DNA of 64,000 nt from an uncultured Clostridia bacterium. GTDB taxonomy: Bacteria > Bacillota > Clostridia > TANB77 > CAG-508. The number at the start of each line of letters is the position of its first letter. The first letter of the stretch is position 1. The notes under the pieces are model-generated. The model was not told the origin of the DNA, made no database searches, and was given only the letters and a program-made list of their open reading frames with translations. The stretch is taken from assembly GCA_944387405.1 (NCBI GenBank), contig CALXET010000002.1, forward strand, positions 62,001 through 126,000, given 5' to 3'. Made by a program: the position numbers and the translations under genes. This document shows positions 26,053 through 36,360 of this stretch, piece after piece.

Positions 26053-26218
26053 ATATACAAGAGCTAACACCATGTGAAAATATTTTCATAGACTTCATCT
26101 CCTCATAAATTATTGTAAAATATTCTGTAACCATTACTTCAAAAACATTTACCCATAATGTAGAATCAATCTTGATTATAATAGTAGATATTATAAATAC
26201 TAAAATTACATATAGCAT
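26003..26218 (-). other. Doubtful small ORF overlapping the tRNA-like RNA
   Basis: A 71-codon frame with a hydrophobic start (MLYVILVFIISTIIIKIDS). An inner ATG 28 codons from the end has GAGGAG nine bases before it and would give MKIFSHGVSSCICVETNVII plus eight residues. It runs into the tRNA-like gene, so at most one of the two is likely functional. Kept only because of the good ribosome site. Confidence 0.2.
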
Positions 26219-26313
26219 TTTTTATTTTAAAAATTTTCAAGCCTCAATTGTACAATATCCTCATAAAGTAATATATATTTTGAATCTATTAAAGCTCTTC
26301 CTTTCCTATTTAA

Positions 26314-27237
26314 CTATATATATTTTTTAAATGTATTTCTCATTAATACTGCTAAATCAATTGTTTTATTAATCAATTCATCATAATTACTATGATCATC
26401 AAAATTTAACCCCTTGATATGATATACAATTCTTGAAGCCTTACTATTATCTAATCTTCTCCAGTCTAATTGAAAGCCTAGTTCTTCTTCAATTTCATCT
26501 TTTCGACTATATAGTTTGTCAAATAACTCTTTATTATCTGTTATATAAAGCTCTACTCCTATTAAAGAATCTTTATTTACTAAAGTTATATCAATATGTG
26601 CATCACTTGTACCTATTGCAATATTATACCAATGGTCAGTAGTTGGCTTTCTTATATTAAACGGTTTTCCTCTTTCTATAACTACATTATTGAATTGATT
26701 CCAAAATTCTATTCTTTGAGATTGTGATTTATTCATACTTTCGTCTCTATTTGTAGATTTATTATTTTTTATAAAATCATTTGGCTGCTCTACAACTTGA
26801 AACATAGGAGCAGGATCAGAATTTCCTATTTTATAAGCGTGAATCTCTATCAAAAAGAAATTTACATTACTGTTAGTATTATTGTTTAACCATTCAATAG
26901 CACTTCTATGTTCCTCTCTTGCCTCTTTTACAATCCAAACAACAACCTTTGCATCTAATCCAGAAGCATAAGTAATTATCTTTCCCAAATGGTCATGATT
27001 AGATATCTCAAGTTGATTTTCTATAATTACTTTAATTCCTGTAGTTTCATCTTTTGCAAATAAATCACATCTATATGTTCCTACATATGTTTCTTTGCTA
27101 ATATCGACTAGCGTTAACCCTAGAATTTCATTTAAGTTTTCTATATTTTCTTTTTTTGATAACCATTCAGAAAAATCATATTGCTCATGCTTCCATAGTT
27201 CCCTTATATCAACTTCTTTTAATTTGCCTATACTCAT
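26314..27237 (-). CDS. DUF4268 protein with PD-(D/E)XK-like N-terminus
   Basis: 307 aa. The N-terminal half has a nuclease-like core (CDLFAKDETTGIKVIIENQL, then DHLGKIITYASG), where D58-x-E-x-Q could be an E-x-Q variant of a PD-(D/E)XK site. The C-terminal ~140 residues match DUF4268 (W..F......, ...LDWRRLDNSKASRI). Proteins of this kind occur near restriction systems and as stand-alone nucleases. It lies 17 bases after hsdR and is the last gene of the type I operon; its role there is unknown. Confidence 0.75.
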   Translation of the reverse strand: MSIGKLKEVDIRELWKHEQYDFSEWLSKKENIENLNEILGLTLVDISKETYVGTYRCDLFAKDETTGIKVIIENQLEISNHDHLGKIITYASGLDAKVVVWIVKEAREEHRSAIEWLNNNTNSNVNFFLIEIHAYKIGNSDPAPMFQVVEQPNDFIKNNKSTNRDESMNKSQSQRIEFWNQFNNVVIERGKPFNIRKPTTDHWYNIAIGTSDAHIDITLVNKDSLIGVELYITDNKELFDKLYSRKDEIEEELGFQLDWRRLDNSKASRIVYHIKGLNFDDHSNYDELINKTIDLAVLMRNTFKKYI

Positions 27238-27254
27238 TTTTATGCACCTCTATT

Positions 27255-30200
27255 TTATGCCAATTTCTCAGCATTGTCATTTATTTTTTCAATATCATCT
27301 CTAATCTCTTTAAATAAATCTACATTGTTTCCAAACAATTCATATACTTGCCCAACATTATTGAAAGGTTGTTCAGTTAATTTTTCCATTTCTATAGTAC
27401 CATTTTTAACAACATAATCTACTAATAACTTTACAAATTGTATTTGCTTCATATTTAATCTATTTTCATTTATGTATTTGTAAAAAATATCACTTGCAAC
27501 ACTTTTATCAAGTCCAACTATATTTCTTACTGCTTTTATTACATTTGTGTCTCCAAATGTTTCTGCATATTCTTTATTACTTCCTAATTCTTCGAATAAT
27601 ATTTTTTCTAAATTTTCTTTTTCTAATTCAGTTAATCTTATATTATGTCTTATTTTCCATATAATGCTGTTTTCTAGATTACCTGTTAAGTATTTTTCCA
27701 GTTTCTTTCTATAATTTGTGAAGTTATTTCCTGTACTTACATATACATATTCCTCATCGATATCATTTAATTTATCTTCCATATCAATATATACAGGTGG
27801 TCTATTATATGGATCTATAAATTGTATTAAATTTCTTAATTCTTTTCTAATTTCTTCTACTTTCCAAAAATCTGCTTCTTTTAAGTAATCAGTTTCTGCA
27901 ACTTTTAAAATCAATTCTTGTTTTTCTTTTACTTGTGGTACTGTTCCCAGTTTTTCCAATTCAGATACTGTTTCTATTATTGCATTCTCACATCTACCAG
28001 TTTTTTCTGTTCTAATTCTTTTTACTTGTAGTTGATACAATAAATTATCAAATCTTTTAGCTGATTCATTTTCATCTGATGATATAAACAATGGAATTAA
28101 ATTTTCTTTTATATCTGCTAAATCTATTGTAGATATATATACCCAATTATCTTTTTTAGAAAACTGTTCTATGTAATTTACCTTTGCTTTTACTAAAAAA
28201 CTTTCTTTGTTTAGTTTGTTTATTTCTTCAATAAATTCTTGTATTAATTCTTCTCTATAATTTTTAAATTTCTCATCATTTTGGTATTTTAAATTTTGTA
28301 ATTCTACGATTAAATCTAACTTATATCCATATATTCTTTCGTTCAAACTTATTTGTGTGTTTGCCTCTATGCCTTTTGGATTTTCAGAGAAAAATTCAAA
28401 ATTCTTACAATAGTCAAATATGTAAAATTCTTTTTTATCTTGTCCTATTCCAAATAAATCTTTACAAAGTCTTGTTCCTCTTCCTATCATTTGCCAGAAT
28501 TTTATTTTTGATTTTACTGGTTTAAAAAATACTAAATTTAATATTTCTGGTACATCAACACCTGTGTCTAACATATCAACAGATACTGCTATTTGAGGAA
28601 AATCATCTTTGATGCTAAAATGTTCTATTAAGTTTTCGTTATACTTAACTTGATTATCTATTAATTTTGCAAATTCTCCTTTAAATTCTGGATATAATTC
28701 ATTAAATACTTCAACTATTTTTTCTGCATGTCTATGATTTCTTGCAAATATAATAGTCTTGCCTAACTTATCTCCACCTTCAACTTTAATTCCCTTTTCC
28801 ATCAATAGTTCTAATAATTTTTTAATAGTATCTCTGTTAAATAGCCAACTATTTATAGCCTCCGCATTTATTTCTTCTGGAATATTATCTTCATCATCTG
28901 CAAAAGTATTTTCATATTCTTCTTTTTCTTCTTCACTTAATTCATTATATTTAATTCCTCTATCCATGAAATCTGTCGTTGTTTTTATTGTATGATAATC
29001 TACTAAATATCCATCTTTTACTGCTCTATCATATTCATAAGCATAAGTTGGCACATCATTTTCTATTTCAAAAAATCTATATGTATTTCTGTCTACATCA
29101 TTTCTTGGTGTTGCGGTCAATCCTACTACTAAACCATCAAAATAATCAAATATTGCTTGATACTTTTTATATATACTTCTATGAGCTTCATCAACAATAA
29201 TTAAATCAAAATGTCCTGGAGTAAATAATTTGTTTCCTGTTTTACTTTTCGTATTATCTATTGCGTTTATCATAGTTTGATATGTTGAAAATACAATTCT
29301 TGAGTCTTCTGGATTATCTACTGTACTTAATAAATTACAACAAGACATATTAGGCAATAACTTTGTAAAGTTGTTTTTGGCTTGTTTTACTAAAACTGTT
29401 CTATCTGCTAAGAATAAAACATTTTTAACCCATTCTTTATCTGATAATACATCTACTATTGAAATTGCCGTTCTTGTTTTTCCTGTTCCTGTTGCCATTA
29501 CTAATAATGCTTTTCTATGTCCTTCTTCAAAAGCTTCGCAAACACTTTTTATTGCTTCTAATTGATATTCTCTATTTGTTATTTTATCATCTACAAATAT
29601 ATGCTCTAAACTTTGTTTACTACTTCTTCTATTTATTAATAACTGTAATTCATCTTGTGTGTAGAATCCTGCTACTTTTCTTGGTGGATAATTTACATCA
29701 TCCCACATATATATTTCAAATCCATTAGTGTAATATATAACGGGTCTTTGATGATATTCTTGTTCAATACAATCTGCATATAACTTGGCTTGATTTTGTC
29801 CAATTTTTGGATCTACACTTGTCCTTTTTGCTTCAACAACTGCAAGAGGCAAACCATTTTTACCAAATAATACATAGTCTGCATAACCTACATTTTGATT
29901 ATTTGGCATACCTTGTAATTTTAATTCTTCTTGTATATTTGTTTCAAATTCCCAGCCAGCAAGTTTTAACTCTAAATCAATATATTTCTTTCTTGTTTCA
30001 TATTCTGATATATCTTTAACCTTAAATGCATAATTTTGCTTTTTGTTCTCTCTTGTTTGAGTTAGTTTCTTTCTTAATTCTTCATTTTCTTTTCTTGTTT
30101 CTTCTAACTTTTTGCCTTTTGCTTCTAATTCTTGATATAAAGTTTCTCGTTCTTTTACGGTTAAAACATTTACAGTTTGTTTTGGTAAAATATTCTCGTC

Positions 30201-30602
30201 AAATTCTTTTTCTTCAAAATCATCTGAATAACAATAAGCTATCCAACAAGTAAAATTATATAAATATCTTAAAGAAAGTATTGCTTCTTCTCTTGATATC
30301 TTTTTGTTATTATGTACTGCAAAATTCCCTAATTTTATAATATATTCAATTTGTTTTAACAATTTTTCATCTATTATGTTTTTAAATGTTATATCATGAA
30401 CTAATGCTGATAAATTGTCATTGTATGGAATTCTTAAATCATTATCATTTGCATATAACCATTTTACTGCTAATTCTAATGCTCTTCTACTTAATATACT
30501 ACATGTTACTGTATTTAACCCTATTCCATTTTCTGCTTCACAACATGCTTCTGAAAAATTGTTAAATATTTTACTTTGTTTTAAAAAATCAAAATTTGAC
30601 AT
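27255..30602 (-). CDS. hsdR: Type I restriction enzyme, R subunit
   Basis: 1115 aa. Residues 1-125 resemble DUF4145, then a coiled coil (about 150-195), a PD-(D/E)XK nuclease (YADYVLFGKNG then VVEAK, Asp242, Glu257, Lys259), and a superfamily 2 helicase with Walker A ATGTGKT (370-376), DEAH box VDEAHRS, TATPRND and the later GRGTRL motif VI. This is the EcoEI-like layout. The subunit translocates DNA and cuts unmethylated DNA in complex with HsdM and HsdS. The reading frame is complete. Confidence 0.95.
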   Translation of the reverse strand: MSNFDFLKQSKIFNNFSEACCEAENGIGLNTVTCSILSRRALELAVKWLYANDNDLRIPYNDNLSALVHDITFKNIIDEKLLKQIEYIIKLGNFAVHNNKKISREEAILSLRYLYNFTCWIAYCYSDDFEEKEFDENILPKQTVNVLTVKERETLYQELEAKGKKLEETRKENEELRKKLTQTRENKKQNYAFKVKDISEYETRKKYIDLELKLAGWEFETNIQEELKLQGMPNNQNVGYADYVLFGKNGLPLAVVEAKRTSVDPKIGQNQAKLYADCIEQEYHQRPVIYYTNGFEIYMWDDVNYPPRKVAGFYTQDELQLLINRRSSKQSLEHIFVDDKITNREYQLEAIKSVCEAFEEGHRKALLVMATGTGKTRTAISIVDVLSDKEWVKNVLFLADRTVLVKQAKNNFTKLLPNMSCCNLLSTVDNPEDSRIVFSTYQTMINAIDNTKSKTGNKLFTPGHFDLIIVDEAHRSIYKKYQAIFDYFDGLVVGLTATPRNDVDRNTYRFFEIENDVPTYAYEYDRAVKDGYLVDYHTIKTTTDFMDRGIKYNELSEEEKEEYENTFADDEDNIPEEINAEAINSWLFNRDTIKKLLELLMEKGIKVEGGDKLGKTIIFARNHRHAEKIVEVFNELYPEFKGEFAKLIDNQVKYNENLIEHFSIKDDFPQIAVSVDMLDTGVDVPEILNLVFFKPVKSKIKFWQMIGRGTRLCKDLFGIGQDKKEFYIFDYCKNFEFFSENPKGIEANTQISLNERIYGYKLDLIVELQNLKYQNDEKFKNYREELIQEFIEEINKLNKESFLVKAKVNYIEQFSKKDNWVYISTIDLADIKENLIPLFISSDENESAKRFDNLLYQLQVKRIRTEKTGRCENAIIETVSELEKLGTVPQVKEKQELILKVAETDYLKEADFWKVEEIRKELRNLIQFIDPYNRPPVYIDMEDKLNDIDEEYVYVSTGNNFTNYRKKLEKYLTGNLENSIIWKIRHNIRLTELEKENLEKILFEELGSNKEYAETFGDTNVIKAVRNIVGLDKSVASDIFYKYINENRLNMKQIQFVKLLVDYVVKNGTIEMEKLTEQPFNNVGQVYELFGNNVDLFKEIRDDIEKINDNAEKLA

Positions 30603-30612
30603 GTTTTACTCC

Positions 30613-31293
30613 TTATTTTTTTGGTTTCATTGATGCTGCATCATCTGTTATTAATGTCATTCCTATAAAGTAAACCATAGCTTTTATAAATTTTTTCATA
30701 TCTTTAATATCCCTATCTTCTTGTTTTCTTACATAATGTGCTTCATCATTACCTATCCAATCTGAACGTTCTGCTAGTAATTTTATGTTATCATTATCTA
30801 TGTATTTTTCAATGCAAACTTTCATCCATGTATTTTTTATTTCTTCCTCTTTTTCCGGATTTTTATATATTGCATAATCTTTAATTAAAAATTCTACTGA
30901 TTTTCTGTATCCTAATCCTGCTATTTCATCTAGACCTATTGTTTCTGCTTGTAATGCTTGATTATATATTTTCACAAATTGTGGTGATATATTTTCAATA
31001 TTTTCATCAAATTTTTCTACTTCATAAGTTCGTGGTGAAGTTCTTAATATTTTCTCATACTCAAAATTCATATCATTGATTCTTTTTACTTTATATTCTG
31101 TTATTAATACAGATTTACAAGAGTTACAAAAATCAGCTACATATAAATAATAGTCACTATTTTTTTCAATTATAATACTATATAACTTTTCAGGAGCTAA
31201 TGCTTTATTACAATTAGAACATTGTTCTATTGCATCATAAACTACAGTTACTTCCGTATAATTTTTAAATTTACTTTTACTTTTTACAATCAT
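30613..31293 (-). CDS. DUF4145 zinc-ribbon protein in the type I operon
   Basis: 226 aa. An N-terminal zinc ribbon has CSNCNKAL and FCNSCKS (two CxxC pairs). The rest is the DUF4145 domain (AGLGYRKSVEFLIKDYAIYK). The same DUF4145 type domain is fused to the N-terminus of HsdR here. It lies between hsdS and hsdR, with 9-10 base gaps on both sides. A structural or regulatory role in the complex can be imagined but nothing shows it. Confidence 0.8.
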   Translation of the reverse strand: MIVKSKSKFKNYTEVTVVYDAIEQCSNCNKALAPEKLYSIIIEKNSDYYLYVADFCNSCKSVLITEYKVKRINDMNFEYEKILRTSPRTYEVEKFDENIENISPQFVKIYNQALQAETIGLDEIAGLGYRKSVEFLIKDYAIYKNPEKEEEIKNTWMKVCIEKYIDNDNIKLLAERSDWIGNDEAHYVRKQEDRDIKDMKKFIKAMVYFIGMTLITDDAASMKPKK

Positions 31294-31302
31294 TTCTTAC
31301 TC

Positions 31303-32382
31303 CTATCCAAAATATTTATTCATTAAACTTTTCTTTAATTCCTCTGTTTCTTTTAAACTTTTTCCTAATATAAATTTCTGTTTATCGATTAGTTTGACAA
31401 TTCTTTCAAATTCATTTATTTCATTTTCTGGTGGTAATGGTAATTCAATACGATTCATCATATTAGAAGTAATTTGATTTATCGTTGTAGTTGCACCTGT
31501 TGAAATTTGATTTCTAAAAGCATCTGTTTCAAAATATGAAAGCAAATAAGGATAATATTTACTTCTAATAATCATCATAAAAGCACCAAAAGACATTGGT
31601 TCAGTTATTTCATCTATTAAAGCTACTTTTCCTACTAATCTTGCACTTCCATTTCTTGAACACATTAGTATATCTTTATCTTTAACAAATTTTTTATCAG
31701 CAATTTTACAATTAACTTTTACGATATCTTTAAAATCCAATTTACCGTTTTGAATATTACTTGACCTTAGTACAACAACACCATTATTTACAACATCTGT
31801 AGGTTTATATGTTAATCCATTCCAATATTCTGATATTTCTGATAATTTAACTTTTTTATAATTTTTAGTATTTGTAGCAACATCTCCAAACATCTCGACA
31901 AACTGAGATTTAATTAGTTCATCTAGATTTTTAATTTGTTGTTGTTTCAAATCTATTATTTTTTGCACTAAATCTAATTTATTTGCAATATTAACTTGTT
32001 CACTGATACTAGGCAAATTTAATTTTTCTTTTTTATAATCTTTAAAGTATATATGTGGTATTGCAATTCCAGTACAATATTTTGATAAATCCATCGATGT
32101 TATTGCATAATATAAATAACGAATATCAATATTATCTCTTGGAAAAATATATTGCATTGTACCTATTACGGATGATTTTTCTGGCAAAATCATTGTTCTA
32201 CCTACTCCAGAACCGTCTTTAACTATTGCTATATACGGTTTTTCACTTTTGTAAAAATTTATATTTTTTATAAATCCACTAGCCCCATATATTGGATAAC
32301 TTCCATCTAATATCATTACATCTTTTTGAGAAATATTAGATGAGCCACTATAACATACATCTTCTAATTTTACTAACTTCAC
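31303..32382 (-). CDS. hsdS: Type I restriction-modification specificity subunit
   Basis: About 359 aa with two target recognition domains. TRD1 runs from VKLEDVCYSG to about residue 150, with GYASG-like IYGASG and LPSISEQVNIANKL as conserved element; the second starts KVKLSEISEYWNG and ends LPLPPENEINEFERIVKLI. Helical conserved regions link them. I chose the GTG at 32382, with AAAGGAG six bases before it; a longer frame would overlap the previous gene. HsdS sets the methylated and cut sequence; the target cannot be read off. Confidence 0.9.
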   Translation of the reverse strand: MKLVKLEDVCYSGSSNISQKDVMILDGSYPIYGASGFIKNINFYKSEKPYIAIVKDGSGVGRTMILPEKSSVIGTMQYIFPRDNIDIRYLYYAITSMDLSKYCTGIAIPHIYFKDYKKEKLNLPSISEQVNIANKLDLVQKIIDLKQQQIKNLDELIKSQFVEMFGDVATNTKNYKKVKLSEISEYWNGLTYKPTDVVNNGVVVLRSSNIQNGKLDFKDIVKVNCKIADKKFVKDKDILMCSRNGSARLVGKVALIDEITEPMSFGAFMMIIRSKYYPYLLSYFETDAFRNQISTGATTTINQITSNMMNRIELPLPPENEINEFERIVKLIDKQKFILGKSLKETEELKKSLMNKYFG

Positions 32383-32393
32383 TATAAACTCCT

Positions 32394-33020
32394 TTATTTC
32401 TTCAATATAGGCCATAAATATTTAATAATTGGCTTATCTATATATAAATTAAATTCTCTATTTTCGTTTATGACTACAAATTCAAAATTTTCGTCTATAC
32501 AAATTACATAATCTATATATCTATATTCATTTTTTATTTTTTCTGAATTATAATAATACATATCTAAATCTATATCATATTCATATCCAAAATATTTCAA
32601 CATATTTTTAGGATTCTCTCCAATCGAATATGCAAACATTCCTGTTTTTATATCAGCATTCATTTTTTTAATATTCTTTGCTACATCTATAAGTTGTTTC
32701 AAATATTCATTCTTCAGTGTACTCTTAACTTCAATAACTTGCTTGCAAAACTCAGCTTCTACTAAATAATGACTACCATATTGATTGTAAATTACATTAT
32801 CATCACATATAATCATATCCAATTGTGAACTAGTATTATTGTCTTTTATTATTAAACCTTTCAATATTTCAATATTCTTAATTTTCTTTTTTATATATTC
32901 TTTAATAAAATCTTCTCTAACTTCGCCCTTTGTAAGCTGATGCGTAAAACATTCTGAAATTTCATATTGAAGTCTTAACATTTTTTCATCATAAAAATTC
33001 AATTCATCTACTATATTCAA
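32394..33020 (-). CDS. DUF6602 protein in the type I operon
   Basis: 208 aa. The pattern HQLTKGEVREDFIKEYIKKK, then a SSQLDMIICDD segment and VEAEFCKQVIEVKS, matches DUF6602 as I know it and also resembles a PD-(D/E)XK fold (D-x-x-[IV]-x-D ... E-V-K). It sits between hsdM and hsdS, starting immediately at the hsdM stop. It may be an accessory nuclease or a solitary passenger; no activity is known to me. Confidence 0.75.
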   Translation of the reverse strand: MNIVDELNFYDEKMLRLQYEISECFTHQLTKGEVREDFIKEYIKKKIKNIEILKGLIIKDNNTSSQLDMIICDDNVIYNQYGSHYLVEAEFCKQVIEVKSTLKNEYLKQLIDVAKNIKKMNADIKTGMFAYSIGENPKNMLKYFGYEYDIDLDMYYYNSEKIKNEYRYIDYVICIDENFEFVVINENREFNLYIDKPIIKYLWPILKK

Positions 33021-34475
33021 TTATATAAGTTCCTCCAACTCTTTTAATTTTTGTTGGATTACAGCTTCCATATCTATCACTCTTTTTAAAATAACTTCTG
33101 GCTTTTCATATTCTTTCTTTTCAACAACTATTTCTTTATATTTATTAATAGATAAATCATAATCATTTTCTACTATTTCTTCCTTTGTTACAAAGAATGA
33201 TTTTTCTGTTCTGCTTCTTGCTTGTTCTTCTTCTGATTCTCTATTATTAAATCTTTTTATAATATCTGGAATATCATTTTCTTTTACTGGTTGTCTTTGG
33301 TCATCTAAACTAAATCCATCTGCTGTCATATCATAAAACCAAACTTTATCTGTTCCACCTTGTGTTGTTTTTGTAAATATCATAATTGCTGTTGATACTC
33401 CTGCATAAGGTTTAAACACTCCACTTGGCATTGAAATAATTGCTTCTAACTTATGATTTTCTATTATTTCTTTTCTAATTGCTTTATGAGCATTTGAACT
33501 TCCGAACAATACCCCATCTGGTACTATTGAAGCACATCTTCCTCCAATTTTTAATATCCTTAAAAATAGTGCTAAGAATAATAATTCTGTTTTTTTAGTT
33601 TGGGTTATTGCTAATAAATCTTTTGATGTTCTTTCTGCATCTATTGAACCTTTAAATGGTGGATTTGCTAAAACTAATGTATATTTTCCATTATCTTCAT
33701 TATCTTCTGATAGAGAATCTTTATATGTAATGTTTGGATTTTCTATACCATGTTGCATTAAATTCATTGCTCCAATTCTAAGCATTGTTCTATCCATATC
33801 AAATCCATAAAACATTGTATTGTTAAAATGTTCATTTAGATTTTCTGATAAAAATAAATCTCCTTTATTTTCTCTTAAATATTCTCCTGCTGCAACTAAA
33901 AATCCTGCTGTACCACATGCTGGGTCTACTATTATATCTTCTGGTGTTGGTTTCATTAATTCTACCATCATTTTGATAATGTGTCTTGGTGTTCTAAATT
34001 GTCCATTTACACCTGCTTGACTCAATTTAGATAATAAATATTCATACACATCACCTTTAGTGTCTTTATCTTTCATTTCTAGTTTGTCCATTGCAGTTAC
34101 AACTTTTTGTAGCATTATTGGTGTTGGAATTATAAATATTGCATCTTCCATATATTTTGCATAAGCTGATTCTTTATCTTTTCCTAAACCTTTTATAAAT
34201 GGAAATACTTCTTCTTGAACTATCTTAAACATTTTTTCTGCAGGAAAATCTTTAAATTTACTCCATCTACAATTTTGATGTTCTTTATCAAATATTCTTT
34301 TACTTGTTATTCCTAGCATAACATCATTTTTTTCATGTGCTATTTCTATATCATCTAACCCTTTTATGAATAAAAGGTATGTTATTTGTTCTATAACTGT
34401 TAGCGGGTTTGTTACTCCACCTTCCCAAAAATTATTCCACATTCTATCTATTATATTTTTTATTTCACTATCCAC
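33021..34475 (-). CDS. hsdM: Type I restriction-modification methylase subunit
   Basis: About 484 aa. An HsdM N-terminal helical bundle is followed by the N6-adenine methylase domain with the SAM motif DPACGTAGF and the catalytic NPPF about 85 residues further. GTG at 34475 has AGAGAGGT seven bases upstream and is favoured over the ATG at 34493, which has no site. Two copies pair with one HsdS to methylate adenine. It is the first gene of the operon. Confidence 0.94.
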   Translation of the reverse strand: MDSEIKNIIDRMWNNFWEGGVTNPLTVIEQITYLLFIKGLDDIEIAHEKNDVMLGITSKRIFDKEHQNCRWSKFKDFPAEKMFKIVQEEVFPFIKGLGKDKESAYAKYMEDAIFIIPTPIMLQKVVTAMDKLEMKDKDTKGDVYEYLLSKLSQAGVNGQFRTPRHIIKMMVELMKPTPEDIIVDPACGTAGFLVAAGEYLRENKGDLFLSENLNEHFNNTMFYGFDMDRTMLRIGAMNLMQHGIENPNITYKDSLSEDNEDNGKYTLVLANPPFKGSIDAERTSKDLLAITQTKKTELLFLALFLRILKIGGRCASIVPDGVLFGSSNAHKAIRKEIIENHKLEAIISMPSGVFKPYAGVSTAIMIFTKTTQGGTDKVWFYDMTADGFSLDDQRQPVKENDIPDIIKRFNNRESEEEQARSRTEKSFFVTKEEIVENDYDLSINKYKEIVVEKKEYEKPEVILKRVIDMEAVIQQKLKELEELI

Positions 34476-34651
34476 TTTTACTACCTCTCTCATTTTTATA
34501 ACTCTTATATTATAAAATTTATATTTATCAACAATATAATATAAACACTTTAATTCAAATATAATAAATCAAAAATCATTATAATATACTATTTTAATTT
34601 TCAAATATATTTTACTAATAAATAAATTATATATCTATATATTTTCTAATT

Positions 34652-35441
34652 TTATATACTATTATTTTTGCTTTTAATATTTCTTATTGTTATAGTATGA
34701 GTAAATTCTTTATATGTAAATAAAAAACCATTTTTTTGTAACTTATCTAAAACCTCTATTGAATCATTATATTTAGGAATAGAAAAAACTTTATCTTTCA
34801 GCTTAATCTTACCTATGAATACATATGGAATACCTAATATACTTAAATAAGTATTAATATTTTCATACGATGTTTCATGATTTAATTCCTTATTTAAAAA
34901 CTTTATTTTAATAGATATTTCTATAGGGGTTGAAAATATTTTTTCTTTTACCTCTCTATTTAGTCTTGCTATTTTATTTTTACTATAATTATATACAATA
35001 TACTCCAATGTAGCATCATTCAATAAATCTACTTCGATTTCTGAAATAATTTTTGATTTATACTTTGATTTTATTTCTTTGGATACTATTATTCTTTGTA
35101 CAATCTCATCATCTAGTTTAAAGTTATTTATATTTTCAATAAATTTATCGATATTAACGCATATATACTTAGGAAAACCTTCTATATAAAGCCTCCAACA
35201 ATTCCAGGTTCACATTCTCTATACTTTCCAAATTCTAATTTATAACATAATGTTCCTCTATTTTGATTACTAATCGCATAATCTTCCAAAGATAAATCTT
35301 TTAATTTTTCAGAAGGATATTCTGTATAAAATAATTTCATATTATTTTTTCTTTGAATTATAAAATCTGATTTTTCTAATTCATCTTTATTCTCAAAAAA
35401 TATTTCTTAAAATCTTCTATAACATTAACTTTGTTTTCCAT
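34652..35441 (-). pseudogene. Broken gene with McrB-like N-terminal segment
   Basis: Starts with ATG 35441 after GGGGAAAA. The frame breaks within a T run near 35395 and again near 35190 (GGAGGCTTTATA, TAG). Joined across these two single-base lesions it gives about 260 residues, including YPSEKLKDLSLEDYAI and TLCYKLEFG, which resemble the N-terminus of McrB-like restriction ATPases. No AAA domain follows; the last 123 residues (34652-35023, TTG start) are open but have no motif I know. Decayed restriction gene or decayed unknown gene. Confidence 0.55.
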
Positions 35442-35469
35442 TTTTCCCCATTATTTTTAATTTCTAAAA

Positions 35470-36045
35470 TTATAGCCCTTCTTTAATTCTCTTCCTCAAT
35501 TTCTCATTCAACTTCCTATAAACCTTCTCTTTAACCCATCTCTCATTAGACGCAACTTCTACCTCACCGATAGGCACCCACTTAACACCACTATTCTCAT
35601 CTTCTTTTATTCTCAATGTCTCATTCTCATCTACTTCTAAAAGATACGTTACATTCAAGTGCACATGCGATGAAACATATTTACCTCTTTTTATATGACC
35701 ATTAACACAAACGATTTCTAAAGAAAAAATATCATCATCTAAAACTTTAACATTTTCTACTCCTGTTTCTTCTTTTACTTCTCTTACAGCAACAGATAAT
35801 AAATCACTCTCTCCATCAGCATGACCACCTGTCCATGCCCATGATTTATAAATATTATGATATATCATAAGCACTTTAGTTCTTTCTTTATTTACTACCC
35901 AAGCAGATGCAGTAAAATGTCCAAATTCATTATTTCTTGTAAGAGTATCTTCAAATGTATCCATATATTTTAATATAGTATTTTTATCTTTTTCTTCTTG
36001 CTCATTGTAAGGTACATATTTTTCTATTTTCTCTCTTAGCTCCAT
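35470..36045 (-). CDS. Nudix hydrolase
   Basis: 191 aa with a Nudix box at residues 73-95 (GGHADGE, then REVKEETG). The N-terminal leader (about 50 residues) and length resemble the family of Nudix proteins annotated for (d)NDP derivatives in Firmicutes; the substrate is unknown. AAGGAGAAAGATT precedes the ATG. It stands just outside the defence island. Confidence 0.88.
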   Translation of the reverse strand: MELREKIEKYVPYNEQEEKDKNTILKYMDTFEDTLTRNNEFGHFTASAWVVNKERTKVLMIYHNIYKSWAWTGGHADGESDLLSVAVREVKEETGVENVKVLDDDIFSLEIVCVNGHIKRGKYVSSHVHLNVTYLLEVDENETLRIKEDENSGVKWVPIGEVEVASNERWVKEKVYRKLNEKLRKRIKEGL

Positions 36046-36064
36046 AATCTTTCTCCTTTATTTA

Positions 36065-36238
36065 TTAATATCTCTCTATTTCATCTTCATAATAAGAATC
36101 AATAAACATACCATCATCTAAAGAAACAGTATATAAATCTCCATTAATGTCTGTAATATATCCTTCTTGCTCTCTATACTTTACTTTTACTCTGTCACCT
36201 ACATTAAACTTTCTATCATCTTCATCAAAAAATCCCAT
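36065..36238 (-). CDS. Small SH3-like protein
   Basis: 57 aa, MGFFDEDDRKFNVGDRVKVK at the start, then YREQEGYITDINGDLYTVSL and an acidic end. The repeated pattern 'VGDRVKV-x-Y ... G-x-I-x-x-I-x-x-D-x-Y-x-V-x-L' is that of small beta-barrels (SH3/KOW-like). GGAGG lies 8 bases before the ATG. Function unknown. Confidence 0.75.
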   Translation of the reverse strand: MGFFDEDDRKFNVGDRVKVKYREQEGYITDINGDLYTVSLDDGMFIDSYYEDEIERY

Positions 36239-36360
36239 AAAAATTTTTCCTCCAAATTTTATATTTTACTTTTTTTGTAATTATATCAGCATTGTGTTTC
36301 TTTGTAAAATATATTATAGTATATTTATAGATTTATTTTCGAATTATGGGGGATATTTAT

